Of a stretch of 64,000 bases of DNA, positions 33,314 through 43,838 are shown one piece after another. The notes beneath the pieces were generated by a model. It was not told the DNA's origin. It was given only the letters and a program-made list of their open reading frames with translations, and made no database searches. The position numbers and the translations under genes were made by a program. The first letter of the stretch is position 1, and the number at the start of each line of letters is the position of its first letter. Source of the stretch: Entoloma clypeatum (Eukaryota > Basidiomycota > Agaricomycetes > Agaricales > Entolomataceae); assembly GCA_963565915.1 (NCBI GenBank), contig OY751487.1, positions 2,852,001-2,916,000 of the forward strand, in the 5' to 3' direction.

Positions 33314-33634
33314 TATGGGGGGGTGTTGAAACTTTTCCATCACGTAGATTAGATTAGATTAGATTATATCACGTGACCTTAGACATCTTCGATTACATAC
33401 TTATTTGGTTGGTACAAACAGTAGTACGGTATATAAGACCAGGAAACTGTCAATATCAATAAGTTGTCTCTTGACTCTTAACCAGCTCCATCGCTCTTAC
33501 CAGCCTCAACCGCTCTCACCAGACTCACCCACCCAAACCATGTAAGTGGCTAGAACGGTTAAAGTAGAGTACTTGCACACTGTAGCTGTGTTGCTCAGTA
33601 TGCCTGTGGCTAGCGCCCAGGTGGAACTTCAACA
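33314..33634 (+). repeat. Copia A2 polypurine tract and 3' LTR
   Basis: The polypurine run atggggggg (33315-33323) abuts the 3' LTR (33324-33634). The target duplication tggtg follows. Confidence 0.94.
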
Positions 33635-34109
33635 TGGTGCGCCATACATCAGGAAAACACCAAAAAACTATGGAAACAGCTGCTAATGTCCATAGTGACT
33701 GTAGAGCTGGATAGTCATTCCATTGTTACGATACATCTACATACTGTACCATTTTGTTCAATTCGTCAGTCACACATCACATGCCCCTCAAAATTGCCGA
33801 AATGTCACGCTTGTCATGGCTGCTGAGGCCAATTGATGAATTCGGATGGCGAAATGGGTCAAAACTGATGGTCAAAATGACAAAAAATTCCCATTTTTGG
33901 TGGTATGTCACCCCAAATTTTGCGCCTCAATGAAACTAAAATTTGTCACATGTCACAGGGGGTGACAGATTGAACAAAATGGTAGATCTACCATATATGC
34001 CTTCGAAACTCCACCTTTATTTGATGGTCATCATGGTCACCTTCTGAAAGCAACACTTAAGCAATAGTTAGCACGGGGATGGGTAATCCATGCAGGTGGG
34101 TACAGGTAC
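33635..34109. other. Non-coding spacer with a nested MITE
   Basis: This flank of Copia A2 has no coding frame. It contains the MITE at 33749-33982. The 8-bp left target duplication of the next element is at its right edge. Confidence 0.5.
33749..33982. mobile_element. 234-bp TA-flanked MITE
   Basis: The termini CCATTTTGTTCAAT (left) and its complement (right) form perfect 14-bp inverted repeats. They are flanked on both sides by TA (33747-33748, 33983-33984), as expected for Tc1/mariner-type targets. The interior is non-coding. Confidence 0.72.
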
Positions 34110-35172
34110 TAAACTGGCCACGGTTCGGTTCGTGTTCGGGCATTTTTCATCTGAACACAAACATGAACAAAACGTTCGGTTCAGGGACAGGCCTGTCCCC
34201 AAACCTGAAAAAAATGTTCGGGCCCTGAACCTCGGGTTTGGGTTTGGTTTGGGTTTGAACAATTGTTCGGCCTGAGAATCAAGCCAAGAGTCGTCGCATG
34301 GACGTGATGAGCACAATTGTGCTGCCGTGTCACAAACAATGAGCCCTGCTGTGAAACTAGGCCAAAGCAGATACATTAGACAACTGTTGGGCAGGAGTTA
34401 TGGCAGTTGCATGCAAAGGAGGGTCCACGAAGGGCAGTTACATGCAAAGGAGGGTCCGAGGAGTGGCCTTTGGGCGCGAGAGACGGCTGTTAGGGATGAG
34501 GGGCAGCCGTTGGGGACGAGGAGTGGTGATTGTGCGCAAGTCACGGCCGTTGGGTGGGAGAGATGGCCATTGGGAATGGGGAGTGGCCATTGGGGGGCGA
34601 GGAGCGGCATTTGGGGACAAGTAGTGGTCGTTGGGGGGCAAGGAGCGGCTGTTGGGGAGCAGCGGTTGTGCCTGTGGGGCGCAGCTGGAGGCCGTTGGGG
34701 ACGAGGGGCCACCATTGAGGATGAGAAGCAGTCATTGAGGGGTGGCCATTGGGCACGAGTCATGGCCAGGGGAATGAGTCACAGCCATTGGGCACAAGGA
34801 GCAGGGTTTGCGCGTGAAGGACGGTCTGAGTAGCAGCCGTTGGGCACGACTGGAGGCCATTGGGGGGCGAGCCACAGCCATTGGGCATGAGGAGCAGCGG
34901 TTGCACGCGGAGGGAGCAAAGGAAGCCTTGCAATTGTGGTGGTAGAGAGTGAATCAGTGATGGCTTTGTTGATTTTTTCAACATTCAACAAAGTCATGTG
35001 ACTTTTAGGTTTGCTCCATGTTTGGCAATTGTTTGGTTCGGCATCAGCCCAAATCTGAACCCTTATAAAATGTTTGGGTTTGGCCCCAGCCTGAACCGGA
35101 ACCGAACATTAAGGTTCAGTTCAGGTTCGAACCCTGTTTGAAGGGTTCACAAATCAAACTGTGGCCAGTTTA
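34110..35172. mobile_element. Non-autonomous hAT-type element 1 carrying a G-rich minisatellite
   Basis: The ends TAAACTGGCCAC and its complement form terminal inverted repeats. The flanks are an 8-bp duplication with one mismatch (acaggtac 34102-34109, acagatac 35173-35180). Subterminal regions are dense with GGTTCGG/GGGTTTGG-type motifs in both orientations. The middle (about 34430-34910) is a 20-bp G-rich minisatellite. No transposase is encoded. The 8-bp duplication points to the hAT superfamily. Confidence 0.72.
34430..34910 (+). repeat. G-rich minisatellite array 1 (about 20-bp unit)
   Basis: Imperfect tandem units resemble gttgggcacgagnggcggcc, for example the run from 34550 to 34680. 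The array is strongly strand-biased, with G runs of 3-6. Long frames across it are composition artefacts. Confidence 0.8.
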
Positions 35173-35799
35173 ACAGATACGGAACCCACAACCTGTGCCA
35201 GTACCTGCCATGTGTCACCCTCTGACATGTCATACAACACCACCAGCTCTAGTGTTTAAAGGTCCAATTCGGTCCGGTTTTTGACCCTCAAAATATTGAG
35301 ACCCAGACCGAGACCAAAAAATTGGTTCACATGAAACCAAGAAAACTGAACCGGACCAATGCAAGACCAGTGCATTGGTTCTGTTTACCTCAAGAAATTG
35401 AGACCAAACTGGTTTAGACCAGTTCAAACCAATATATTACAAGGTAAATAAAACTAAGAACATGCATGCACAGCCCAATGCTGCACGTGCACATCATACT
35501 CCTTCTATTGGTCCTCTGTGGGACCAGTCTGGCCCCATCTGCTCTTGGGGATGAGTAGACGCTGTTGTGCACAAAGAGAGGCTGTTGGGGACGTGCCATG
35601 GCAGTTGCGCATGAGCGGGTGCCATTTGGTGTGAAGAGAGGCTGTTGCGCATGAAGCAAGGGCACTGGTCATCATTTGATGGCATTGGGAATGCGAGGCG
35701 GCCATTGGGCACAACTGGTGGCAGTTGGGCATGAGGGACAGGAGTTGCACATGAGTCGACAGTGTTGGGGATGTGAGGGGGCCGTTGGGCGTTAGTAGA

Positions 35800-36737
35800 C
35801 AATGGCACGGGTAGCAACCCGTCGACCCGCGGGTAGATGCAGTGTGGGTACGCGCGGGTACCGACAGGTTCGGGTTCCCGTGCAGGTGTTTGCAGTAGAA
35901 AAAACATGTATTTAAACTACCAAAAAAAAAACTACGAGATGCATGCGGGATGCACATGTCATACTACACCCTGCTGGGGACTTGTTGTCCCCAGCCCCAT
36001 CCTCCCAGCCCCACTCTTCTCCTCCAGGTGTGAGTGGGGCGTGATGCATGGCCATTCAGGGCGGTGGGCGCAAGTGGGGGCCGGTGGGCACAAGAGGTGC
36101 CCGTTGGGGCGAGTGGCGGCTGTTGGGCATGCGGTTGGGCGCGTGTGGCAGCTGGTGGGTGCGAGAGGTGTTGTTGGGGCGAGTGGCAGCCGTTGGGCGT
36201 GTGTGGCGGCCGTTGGGCATGTGTGGGGGCGGTTGGGCGCGTGTGGGGGCCAGTGGCGGCGAGTGGCGGCAGTTGGTCATGTGTGGGGGCGGTTGGGTGT
36301 GAGTGGCGGCCGTTGGACATGTGGGGGGGCGGTTGGGTGCTAGAGGTGTTCGTTGGGGTGCTAGACGGCCATTAGGCAGCGTTGGCGGGCGAGACGCAGC
36401 CGTTCAGGGCGGTGGGCGCGAGTGGCGGCCATTGGGCGCATGTGGGGACCATTGGGCACGAGAGGTGCCCGTTGGGTGGCGAGAGACGGCCGTTGGGCGG
36501 CGGTTGGGGCGAGACGTGACTGTTGAGAGCGGCAGACGCCTGTTGGGTGTTTGGGCAAGAGCCAGCCTTGGGCACCAGGTGCGGGCATTGGCAAAGAGTC
36601 ACGAGGCAGTGCCACATCAGAGCGTGACATGTGACGGGTACTGCCAGGGGTCGCGGGTTGCGAAAACACGACCCGTACCCGGACCCGTGGATACCCCAAC
36701 CCGTAACCCAGGGGGGTTACCCTGACCCATGCCATTG
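35800..36737. mobile_element. hAT-like element 3 nested in element 2
   Basis: The ends CAATGGCACGGGT and the complement of acccatgccattg form imperfect inverted repeats. The subterminal zones are filled with ACCCG/CGGGT motifs (35810-35880, 36650-36725). The middle (36040-36560) is a 20-bp G-rich minisatellite. The leader aactacgagatgcatgcggg matches element 2. Minisatellite units occur on both outer flanks, so it inserted into the element 2 array. No clear target duplication. Confidence 0.6.
36040..36560 (+). repeat. G-rich minisatellite array 3
   Basis: It has regular 20-bp units such as gttgggcgtgtgtggcggcc followed by gttgggcatgtgtgggggcg. It is the same family as arrays at 34430-34910, 35520-35790 and 36740-36960. 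Several overlapping frames on both strands are artefacts. Confidence 0.85.
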
Positions 36738-36970
36738 CCTAGGTGTTAGAGGGCCGTTGGGCATGCGAGGGGTTGTTGGGTGCAAAAGGGGGCTGTTGGG
36801 CACAAGGGGCGGGAATTGTGTGTGAAGGACATGTGCTGGGTGTGAGTCAACAGTGTTGGGGATGCAAGGCGGCTGTTGGGTGTGAAGGGGGCTGTTAGGC
36901 ATTAGAGGGGGCCATTGTGTGTCAGTCAATGCCGTTGTGCACGAGGGGGGGCCACTGGGGGGGGGGAAAA

Positions 36971-37429
36971 GTGGCTGGATGGAGTGAAGGTGGAGGATAA
37001 AAAAAGTGTGGGAAGGTGTTGCTGGCTGTCGACGGCAATTGCCAAGAGTGCTTGGCATCAATGCCGAGTGATGCACATTGTTGAAACTCGTGTTGTTGAG
37101 TTCCAATCCGTGGCATTGTAAGTGCTAAAATTAGTTTGTAACTTATGTAGAGATACTTAAAAGCTAATAGTAAGCATATAATCAGCTAGATACATGAGCT
37201 ATGTAGGTAGAGAGTCTGTACTCCAAAATGATGCATCGAAACACACTGTAAATTGTGATAAACAGTGCATCATAGGTTCCCTCAAACACAAAAACCAGTA
37301 TTTTCTTGCTTCCTCCTTTCCACAACCACTTGAAACTACATGTAATATATATATGCTATTGAATGATTGTATGTGAAGCTATTGAGATACTTTCAATAAA
37401 ATGAAAGGACCTCATAAGGTCAATATGAG
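36971..37429. other. Non-coding spacer
   Basis: This is AT-rich sequence following the minisatellite. I see no gene, repeat copy or terminus in it. Confidence 0.45.
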
Positions 37430-37869
37430 TAAAATAAGTCGAAATTTTGTCCAAAATTTTATTTCAGCCTTGGATCCTCTTCATCCAGGGGACCTCCCAG
37501 CACCTTCATTTTTCAAATTTGGTTCATTCATTAAGAAGATATAACACTTTTTCTGAAATCTGCACATTTGGTTATTTCTATCTTATCTGGACTTCTAAAA
37601 ATTATTCAAGGTGTTTCAGAAGATGAATATATATCCAATACATAGTTCTATTACTTCAAACTATTATTAGACCATGAGGGAGGGGCTGCGTGCGCCCGCA
37701 CAATGCATTTTGCACATTGTTTACTATTGTTTGGTTATCAACATCGCACCTCTATAACTCACATTCTGTGGCCCAATTTGATGAAATAAGTACATATTTG
37801 ATGATATAGAATGCCATCCTACCTAATCAATATAGTAGAAGACTTTACTTGTTTCTGTGTAGACATAAA
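37430..37869 (+). repeat. Repeat R1, left part (split by Copia B)
   Basis: It is homologous, in opposite orientation, to 63640-64000. Shared blocks include caaatttggt, gaaatctgcacattt, aaggtgtttcagaag and aatgcattttgc. The repeat continues on the far side of Copia B at 53368, and the pentamer ataaa at the junction (37865-37869) is the Copia B target duplication. The function of R is unknown. Confidence 0.78.
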
Positions 37870-38811
37870 TGTTGGAATGACAAGCTGCCGTGAGCCTTCC
37901 ATATCCAGACATGGTGCGCAGCCGCCTTGAGTTTTTATGCCACCATCGTTTTTCCTCCTTGTGCTATTTCTAGTGTTTGAAAGTCCAGTCCAGTCCGGTT
38001 TTTTGCCCAAAAAATTAAGAACCTAGAACCAAGACTGGTTGAGTGGTTTCTCCAAAAAACTGAAACCAGGACTGGACTGGTCAAAGACTGGTGAACCAGT
38101 CTTTCCTCTCTCAAAAAAGTAAACCAGGACTGGTTCGAACTGGTTTAAACTGGTTATTATCCAATTTATTAAAACTGTTTCAAAGTATCATTTATAACAC
38201 ATTTCAAAACATTTTATAGAAGCTTTGATAAACAAAATCTATGTGAACCTATATGAACCTGTGTGAACCTATGACCAGTTTACATTTTTTGAGTCTCAAA
38301 TCAAGACTGGTGTTGAACCAGTCTTCTTTTTTTCCAAAATTTGAAGAACCTGAGACTGGTCAATCCTCAAAAATCTGAAACTTGAGACTGCAGTCCAGTC
38401 TCTCACCAGTCTTTACCAGTCTGGTTCTGGTCCAGTTCTAGGTCTTTGAGACTGGACTTCAAAACACTAGCTATTTCGCCATATCATGTATTCCATTCTA
38501 CATATCTTTTTTAGCTGTACCTTTATTGTACCACATGTTTCGAGACTCTCCTCTAGTTTCCCTTTGTTTTTGTTAAGGTAAATTTGCAAAACCTTATTTA
38601 CTTATTACAGCATAGTTTTCGTCGCCTCCCCTCAGTCGTTTGACCCCACTCTCACATGCAAACACTGAGGTGAGATCTTTTACTCATTTTTCCTTTCTAT
38701 ACTCTTACTTATGTTTGAATACCTAGCATATTATATTCTAGGTGAAGTTAGTCATTTGACCCCGCTCTCATGTGCAAACACTGAGCATATTATATTCTAG
38801 TTAATCTCACA
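37870..38811 (+). repeat. Copia B 5' LTR, containing MITE 1
   Basis: Without MITE 1 (37971-38469) this LTR is about 435 bp, while the 3' LTR (53046-53362) is about 317 bp. Much of the difference is an extra ~100-bp segment near 38671-38779 that repeats the block ...tttgaccccgctctc...gcaaacactgag, so it looks like a partial tandem duplication. Confidence 0.88.
37971..38469 (+). mobile_element. MITE 1, non-autonomous hAT-type element (499 bp)
   Basis: It is flanked by a perfect 8-bp duplication, gctatttc (37963-37970, 38470-38477). The empty site is present in the 3' LTR near 53136. The left end TAGTGTTTGAAAGTCCAG is identical to that of the hAT element at 58505. The interior is packed with ACCAGTCT/AGACTGGT motifs in both orientations. 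It is a full-length match, in reverse, to MITE 2 at 43839-44336. Confidence 0.9.
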
Positions 38812-38825
38812 GGTTATTGGGCCCC
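38812..38825 (+). other. Copia B primer-binding site
   Basis: GGTTATTGGGCCCC directly follows the 5' LTR. It equals the Copia A2 site plus one T, and so is nearly complementary to the anticodon-loop segment of initiator methionine tRNA. Confidence 0.65.
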
Positions 38826-38862
38826 GCGTTTCTCTGTGTAGACCCTGCTGCATTCCCTCTCA

Positions 38863-40271
38863 TTGTCTACCATGTCCGTGACTGCTACCTCACTCGCCGA
38901 CACCCTCCTGTCATCTATCCTGAAGCTTGATGCTTCTGGCATGAACTGGGTGATCTTCTCGCTCCGTTTTCAGGATGCTGTTGAGGCAAAGGGCTATTGG
39001 GGCCATATTGATGGCACTGAGCCCCATCCTGTACCTGCTGTCAGCGCTTCTCCTACTCCCGAGGAAGTTGCTGCTATTCTTCAGTGGGACAAAGATGAAA
39101 GGTCAGCAAAGTCACTGCTCACCCAAAAGATCCCCGATTCCGCCCTCATGCGCATCCGAAACAAGAAGGTTGTCAAGGAACGATGGGACACAATCGTCAC
39201 CGAATACACGGAAAAGGGTGCTTTTGCGCAAACGGACTTATGGACTCGTTTTCTGGAGTCGAAGTGCCCTGAAAAGGGTAATGTTTGACAGTTCCTAGAT
39301 GATCTACGTGTCAAAAGGGAAGAGTTAGCAACTGTTGGGGTGGACATTGAGAAGAAGGATTACTGTTCCACCATTATCTCATCCCTTTCCTATTCCCTTG
39401 CCAACTTCACGTCGAATCAACTTGCAGCCGCAAAACTATATTCTGCCACCAAGACCGTCACTCCCGACGCCCTGATCTCCCTGATCTCAGAGGAATACAA
39501 ACACCAACAAACCCAGCGCGCATGTCGTAATAGTGGAAATGGGAAGTCCAAGGACCAAGACCCAGACGAGGCCCTCAGTGTCACATCCTCCAGGAAGTCC
39601 AATGGCAAAGGGAAATTTGAGCAAAAACCTCGAGGGGTATGCTGGAACTGTGGGGAGAAGGGGCATTTCAAGGACAAATGTCCCAAACCTGAAAAGAAGA
39701 ATGACTCACCAAAGGGCGGCGTTGCAAACACCGCGATTGGATCTGATTCGGAAGACGAAGGGGCCTTTTTTATGGAGCCTGCATTTGGTAGCGAATCCAA
39801 TTCCGATATGCCTGAACTCGAGGCTGTGTCTGATTCTGATGAAGACAAATCAGATGATGGGGGCTATGACAGTGATGGTGACTGGTTTTCTGAGGTTGGA
39901 AGTGACAGGGCTGACAGTGGCTGGGATACCGCGGAGCTATCCGGGGTCGAAGGGAGCGATTGCAGCTCGTTTGTCGACGTTGACCTAGACTCGGTTGTTG
40001 CTGAGCCTGATAACCTTGCTGCGCAAGTTGGCGTTGGCAATATTAACTTACCTCGTGCCAAAATCTACAATTCTGGTTGTTCCAAGCACCTCACACCATA
40101 TCGCGATGCTCTCAACAACTTTGTCGAGATTCCCCCCAAATCATTCCAGGCTGCAAACAAACAAAGCATGTCAGCGGTTGGAATGGGCGAGATGATGATC
40201 GACGTACCTAATGGAGCCAATATCTCGCAATTAAGACTTACTGAGGTCTTATATTCCCCTGAAGTTGGCTA
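38863..40271 (+). pseudogene. gag: Copia B gag and start of pol (protease)
   Basis: It starts MSTMSVTATSLADTLLSSIL. The Copia gag pattern is seen in MNWVIFSLRFQDAVEAKGYW and VVKERWDTIVTEYTEKG. A TGA at 39286-39288 interrupts GNV[R]QFLDDLRV; the same frame continues. The CCHC knuckle CWNCGEKGHFKDKC lies at 39642-39683, followed by a long acidic serine-rich linker. The protease-like motif reads YNSGCSKHLTPY, where NSGC stands in place of the expected DSGA/C, so the catalytic Asp appears mutated to Asn. The frame runs to EVGY at the pogo insertion and resumes TLMSVG at 42880. Confidence 0.85.
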
Positions 40272-42877
40272 CAGTCAACTCTGTCATAACCCATCATTGT
40301 GATAACCCATACTCTGTAGTACCCCATAGGTTTTTGGTGTCCACGGGGTCGGTTCCCAGGAAATTTGGCAAAAAACCCATACCTCGCTCATACTCCATAA
40401 TCCATACCATTCTCAGGGGTCATAACCCATAGGTGGACAATTTTAGCGGGTGATCCACAAGATTTGGAGTGGAACATGTAGTCTAGTAATGGTCCCAAAG
40501 CCATCATTTTGAGGTCCCGGAGGACTAGAAAGGGCAAAAGCTCCAATAAGTCATGAACGGGCAGAGAGAACATGTTCAGTGGTATGATTTTCAGAACATA
40601 CACTGCAAAAAACCACTTGACATGCTCAAAAATGGTCTCCGTAACCTACAAGGCCAACTCAAAGAGAAAAAAAGATTGTCTGCTTGCCTGCCTCGCTCGT
40701 AAGGAGAAGCTTTCACCTGAAGACAAAGATTGGCTTGACCACGACACGAATCTTGTTGATGAAGAAGATATTGTTGATGTTCTCGACAAGGCCTCTGATT
40801 ACAACCGTAAACTCGCCACCCTGGACACGAAGAAACAATCCCTCATGGAGAAGTTGATTGGGCTTGGGACGGAAAAGGCAAATGACACCCAAATTGCAGG
40901 AAAGCACATACATGATTTTCTGATGCCACACATTCCGCCGATGAAAGAATGACGCGCCCATCAATAGGGCCCCAGGAGCCAAAGAAAAGGATGAACGAGG
41001 AGGAAAAAAAAGAAAGATCCTGTCTTCGAGAAGAAGGAAAATGCAACTCTTGAACAGAGGATCAAAATTCTCGACTGGTTCCACGTGAACGGCAAAAACC
41101 AAACCAGGACTGCAAAGCATTTTGATAAGAAATACCCAAATCTGATGCTGAAGCAACCTCTCATTTCAGATTGGGTGAAGAAAGAGTCGAAGTGGAGGCA
41201 ACAGTGGGCCGAGGTGCAGGCAAGTGGGACCCTGGGAAGCACAAAATGTGTGAAGCAGATGGAGCATCCTGCCGTGATGGAGATGCTCAAGTTATGGATG
41301 GCCAAGGCAATGCAGGAGGGACTGCACCTCAATGGTGAAGTCATCTGCCAGAAATGGACTCATTTTGCGGACCTGGAGGGGATCCGGACAATAAAAGGCG
41401 TGAGCTGAGCGAGGGGTGGTTGACATCGTTCAAGAAGCGGTGCAGCTTGGAGCAGTTCAAGGCTCATGGCGAAGCAGGGTCAGCTGACCCTGCCAAGGTT
41501 GAGAGTGAGCGCCAGCGAGTCTGGGGGCTGATCAAGGAGGCTGGGTATGGATTGAAGGATATGTTCAATATGGATGAAACTGGGCTTTTTTATGTGTAGG
41601 ACTTGTGTTCTTCAGTTTGACTGTAATGAAGCTAATCTTCAGGTAGAATGCCACCAGATCACAGTCTAATGAATCGGCAGACATCTGGCATCAAAGGCAG
41701 CAAGAAACAGCTTATGTATGCTTTCACTGCAAACACAGATGGAAGCGAAAAACTCCCTGCATTTATCATAGGGAAAGCGGTTCAACCTCATGCATCCAAG
41801 AAGAAGACAGGAGAGCAGCTGGGGTTCTATTATTGAAACAATGCCAAGGCCTGGATGACTGCAGTATTGTACCAGGAATGGATCACTTGATGGGACGCCA
41901 CCCTTCGCAGCCAAGGACAGTTTATTATGTTTTCAGGACAACTTCAGCGCCCATATCCCTCCCGACAACCTCACAAATATCCGCGTCGAAAATTTTGCTG
42001 CCAACTTAACATCTCATGTCCAGCCACTCGACGCCACATCATTCGGAACTTCAGAGCCCACTATTGGAAAACCTTCATTGCACGAGCCATCAACAGATAC
42101 GACAATGGTATTACCCCCGCTCTCATTTATGAAATCAACCAGCTTGAAGCGACGCGGATGGCTGATTTGGCCTGGCGCGAAGTCGATACATCAACAATTC
42201 GGAATTGCTGGCGCCATGCCAGCATACTTCCTGAACCCACTCCATCAGCCACCCCCATCACGCCATTGGTCCCCATCGCATCTCTCTTGAATGCCACTGA
42301 GCAGGATATTGAGGAATCTCTGGTTTTACTGAAGGAAAGGGGAGTATTGTCGTGTCAAAATTGTTTGAGCATTGAGGAGCTGCTCAACCCTGATTGAGAA
42401 AACGAGATCATTGAAACTGACATCACCAATGAAGAAATCACCGCTGCCATTCACGCAAAACATGAAGCTTTGCAGAACCTGGAGATAAACGGCGGTGACG
42501 ATGATGATGACGACGTTCAGGTTATTGATAAACCTAACAGTCGAGAGGCTCTTGCAGCATCATTGACTCTTCAAAGGTACATAGCTGATATTAGTGACCC
42601 ATTTGCATGCAAACTTGAGGTCATCTTGGCAAGTTTTGGGAGGCAGACACGTCTTGAGGAGGTTCAATCCTTACGCCTATCCCATATAACTGATTATTTT
42701 GGTCAAACCGCTCTGTAGAAGCTTAGATAGATCATAAAATACATATTGGTGTCATTTGAGGCATTGTTAACCCGGAAATTCTGGCCCAGGATCGGCCTCT
42801 GCTAAAATCCATACTCTATAATAACCCATAGGTCCCGGGGGTCCACCGGGGGGTATGGGTTATGACAGAGCTGACTG
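40272..42877 (+). mobile_element. Pogo-like DNA transposon inside Copia B
   Basis: The 2606-bp element has 23-bp terminal inverted repeats with one mismatch, starting CAGTCAACTCTG, and a TA target duplication (40270-40271, 42878-42879). Removing it with one TA joins the Copia B codons GAA GTT GGC TAC ACC CTC ATG TCA, giving the expected Copia motif GYTLMSVG. The subterminal zones contain repeated 'ataacccata' blocks. It encodes a broken transposase on the plus strand. Confidence 0.93.
40632..42718 (+). pseudogene. Pogo/Tigger-like transposase (CENP-B HTH plus DDE), decayed
   Basis: The N-terminal module (MVSVTYKANSKRKKDCLLA... then DWLDHDTNLVDEEDIVDVL) is shared with the remnant at 9.4 kb. 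Next comes a helix-turn-helix region of the CENP-B type (RIKILDWFHVNGKNQTRTAKHF, WVKKESKW) and WMAKAMQEGLHLNGEVI. The DDE domain shows FNMDETGLFY (first Asp), SGIKGSKKQLMYAFTANTDGS, QDNFSAHIPPDNLTNI (second Asp) and LTSHVQPLDA. It ends ITDYFGQTAL. Frame changes near 41030, 41400 and 41930, and TGAs at 41834-41836 and 41888-41890, kill it. One change at 41596-41646 fits a 51-bp intron. Confidence 0.86.
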
Positions 42878-42879
42878 TA

Positions 42880-43838
42880 CACCCTCATGTCAGTTGGTTG
42901 ACTTGATGAAAAGGGCTTCGAAATTATCTTTTTGGGTGGCAAATGCACGATCAAAGGTCCAGATGGGGAGCAAATTGGTGCCGTTCCCAAGACCAAGGGT
43001 CTGTACCGTGTGGCTCATGATGAGCCTGAAACGGCAAATACAGCTGAAGAAGTACTCACCCTGGATCAATTCCATCGACGTATGGGGCATATTTCGGCAG
43101 GCGTTGCGCGGCGTCTTGTTGAAAACGGTTTTGTCACTGGTGTTCGTCTGGAGCCATCATCTTCAGGTGAACCATACTTTTGCGAGTTGTGTGTCTATGC
43201 CAAGGCCATGCGCAAATCCGTCCCAAAAGCTCATGAGGGCGAGCATGCCACCAAATTTGGCGATGAAGTCCATTCGGACTTGTGGGGACCTGCTCCTGTC
43301 AAGACAAAAGGAGGAAGAAAATATTACATCACTTTCATGGACGACATGTCCCGTCTCATGCACCTTTACCTTTTGCATGCGAAATCCGAGGCTTTCGAAT
43401 CATACAAACAATACGAGGCCTGGTGTACAACCCAGCTCGGCATGTCAATCAAAATCCTCCATTCAGACCGTGGGGGTGAATATATGGACAAAGAATTCAT
43501 CTTGTACCTGAAATTGAGAGGCACAGAGCAGAAACTCACTGTACACAATACCCCCGCGCAAAATGGCATCTCTGAACGCCGAAACCGCACCATCGTCAAG
43601 TGCATCCGAGCTCTCCTCCATGCCAGCGGCCTCCCAAGAAATTTATGGGGCGAGGCTGCACGTCACGTTGTTTGGTTGATGAATCGCACATTGACCAAGG
43701 CAGTTGATGGGAAAATGCCATATGAGGCCGCTTTTGGAAAGAAGCCAGACCTCAGGGATGTGCGCGAGTGGGGCGAGAATGTATGGGTGTGAATCAAGGG
43801 TGGTAACAAGCTTGGAGGGCACGTAAGTGAGGGACGTT
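42880..43838 (+). pseudogene. pol: Copia B pol, protease end and integrase
   Basis: After the pogo insertion the frame resumes TLMSVG[R]LDEKGFEIIF with a TGA at 42899-42901. The pre-integrase zinc motif follows (LDQFHRRMGHIS, CELCVYAKAMRK). The integrase core has VHSDLWGP, then YITFMDDMSRLMHLYLL, HSDRGGEYMD and the catalytic Glu region NGISERRNRTI. The frame closes at a TGA (43790-43792) in VWV[R]IKGG, where relatives have a coding codon. MITE 2 interrupts it shortly after. Confidence 0.9.

Larger units (their letters stand above)
27816..33634 (+). mobile_element. Copia A2: full-length, decayed Ty1/Copia retrotransposon
   Basis: This 5819-bp element has 311-bp LTRs that differ at three positions, all CG/TG-type transitions. 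A perfect 5-bp target duplication, tggtg, lies at 27811-27815 and 33635-33639. The order is 5' LTR, a half-tRNA type primer-binding site, gag, protease, integrase, RT, RNase H, a polypurine tract, then the 3' LTR, as in Ty1/Copia. The coding region has at least two frameshifts, two CGA-to-TGA type stops and an 18-bp deletion in RNase H, so it is dead. Confidence 0.96.
35250..36970. mobile_element. hAT-type element 2, left end and interior; interrupted by element 3
   Basis: The left terminus TAGTGTTTAAAGGTCC resembles the termini of the hAT element at 58505. It is followed by repeated GGTCCGG/GAGACC motifs to about 35420. The interior has a leader (aacatgcatgcac...) homologous to that of element 3, then a G-rich minisatellite (35520-35790) which resumes after element 3 (about 36740-36960). 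No right terminus is recognised, so the right limit is approximate. Confidence 0.55.

Noticed and set aside
34327..36725. Many long overlapping frames on both strands (for example a 168-codon frame at 34327 and another at 35837)
   Set aside because: They lie in a G-rich 20-bp minisatellite with low sequence complexity. Frames are open because the unit lacks stops, and no protein similarity is visible.
35800..36745. An 8-bp target duplication for element 3
   Set aside because: The flanks ttagtaga and cctaggtg do not match. The element boundaries rest on the inverted ends only.
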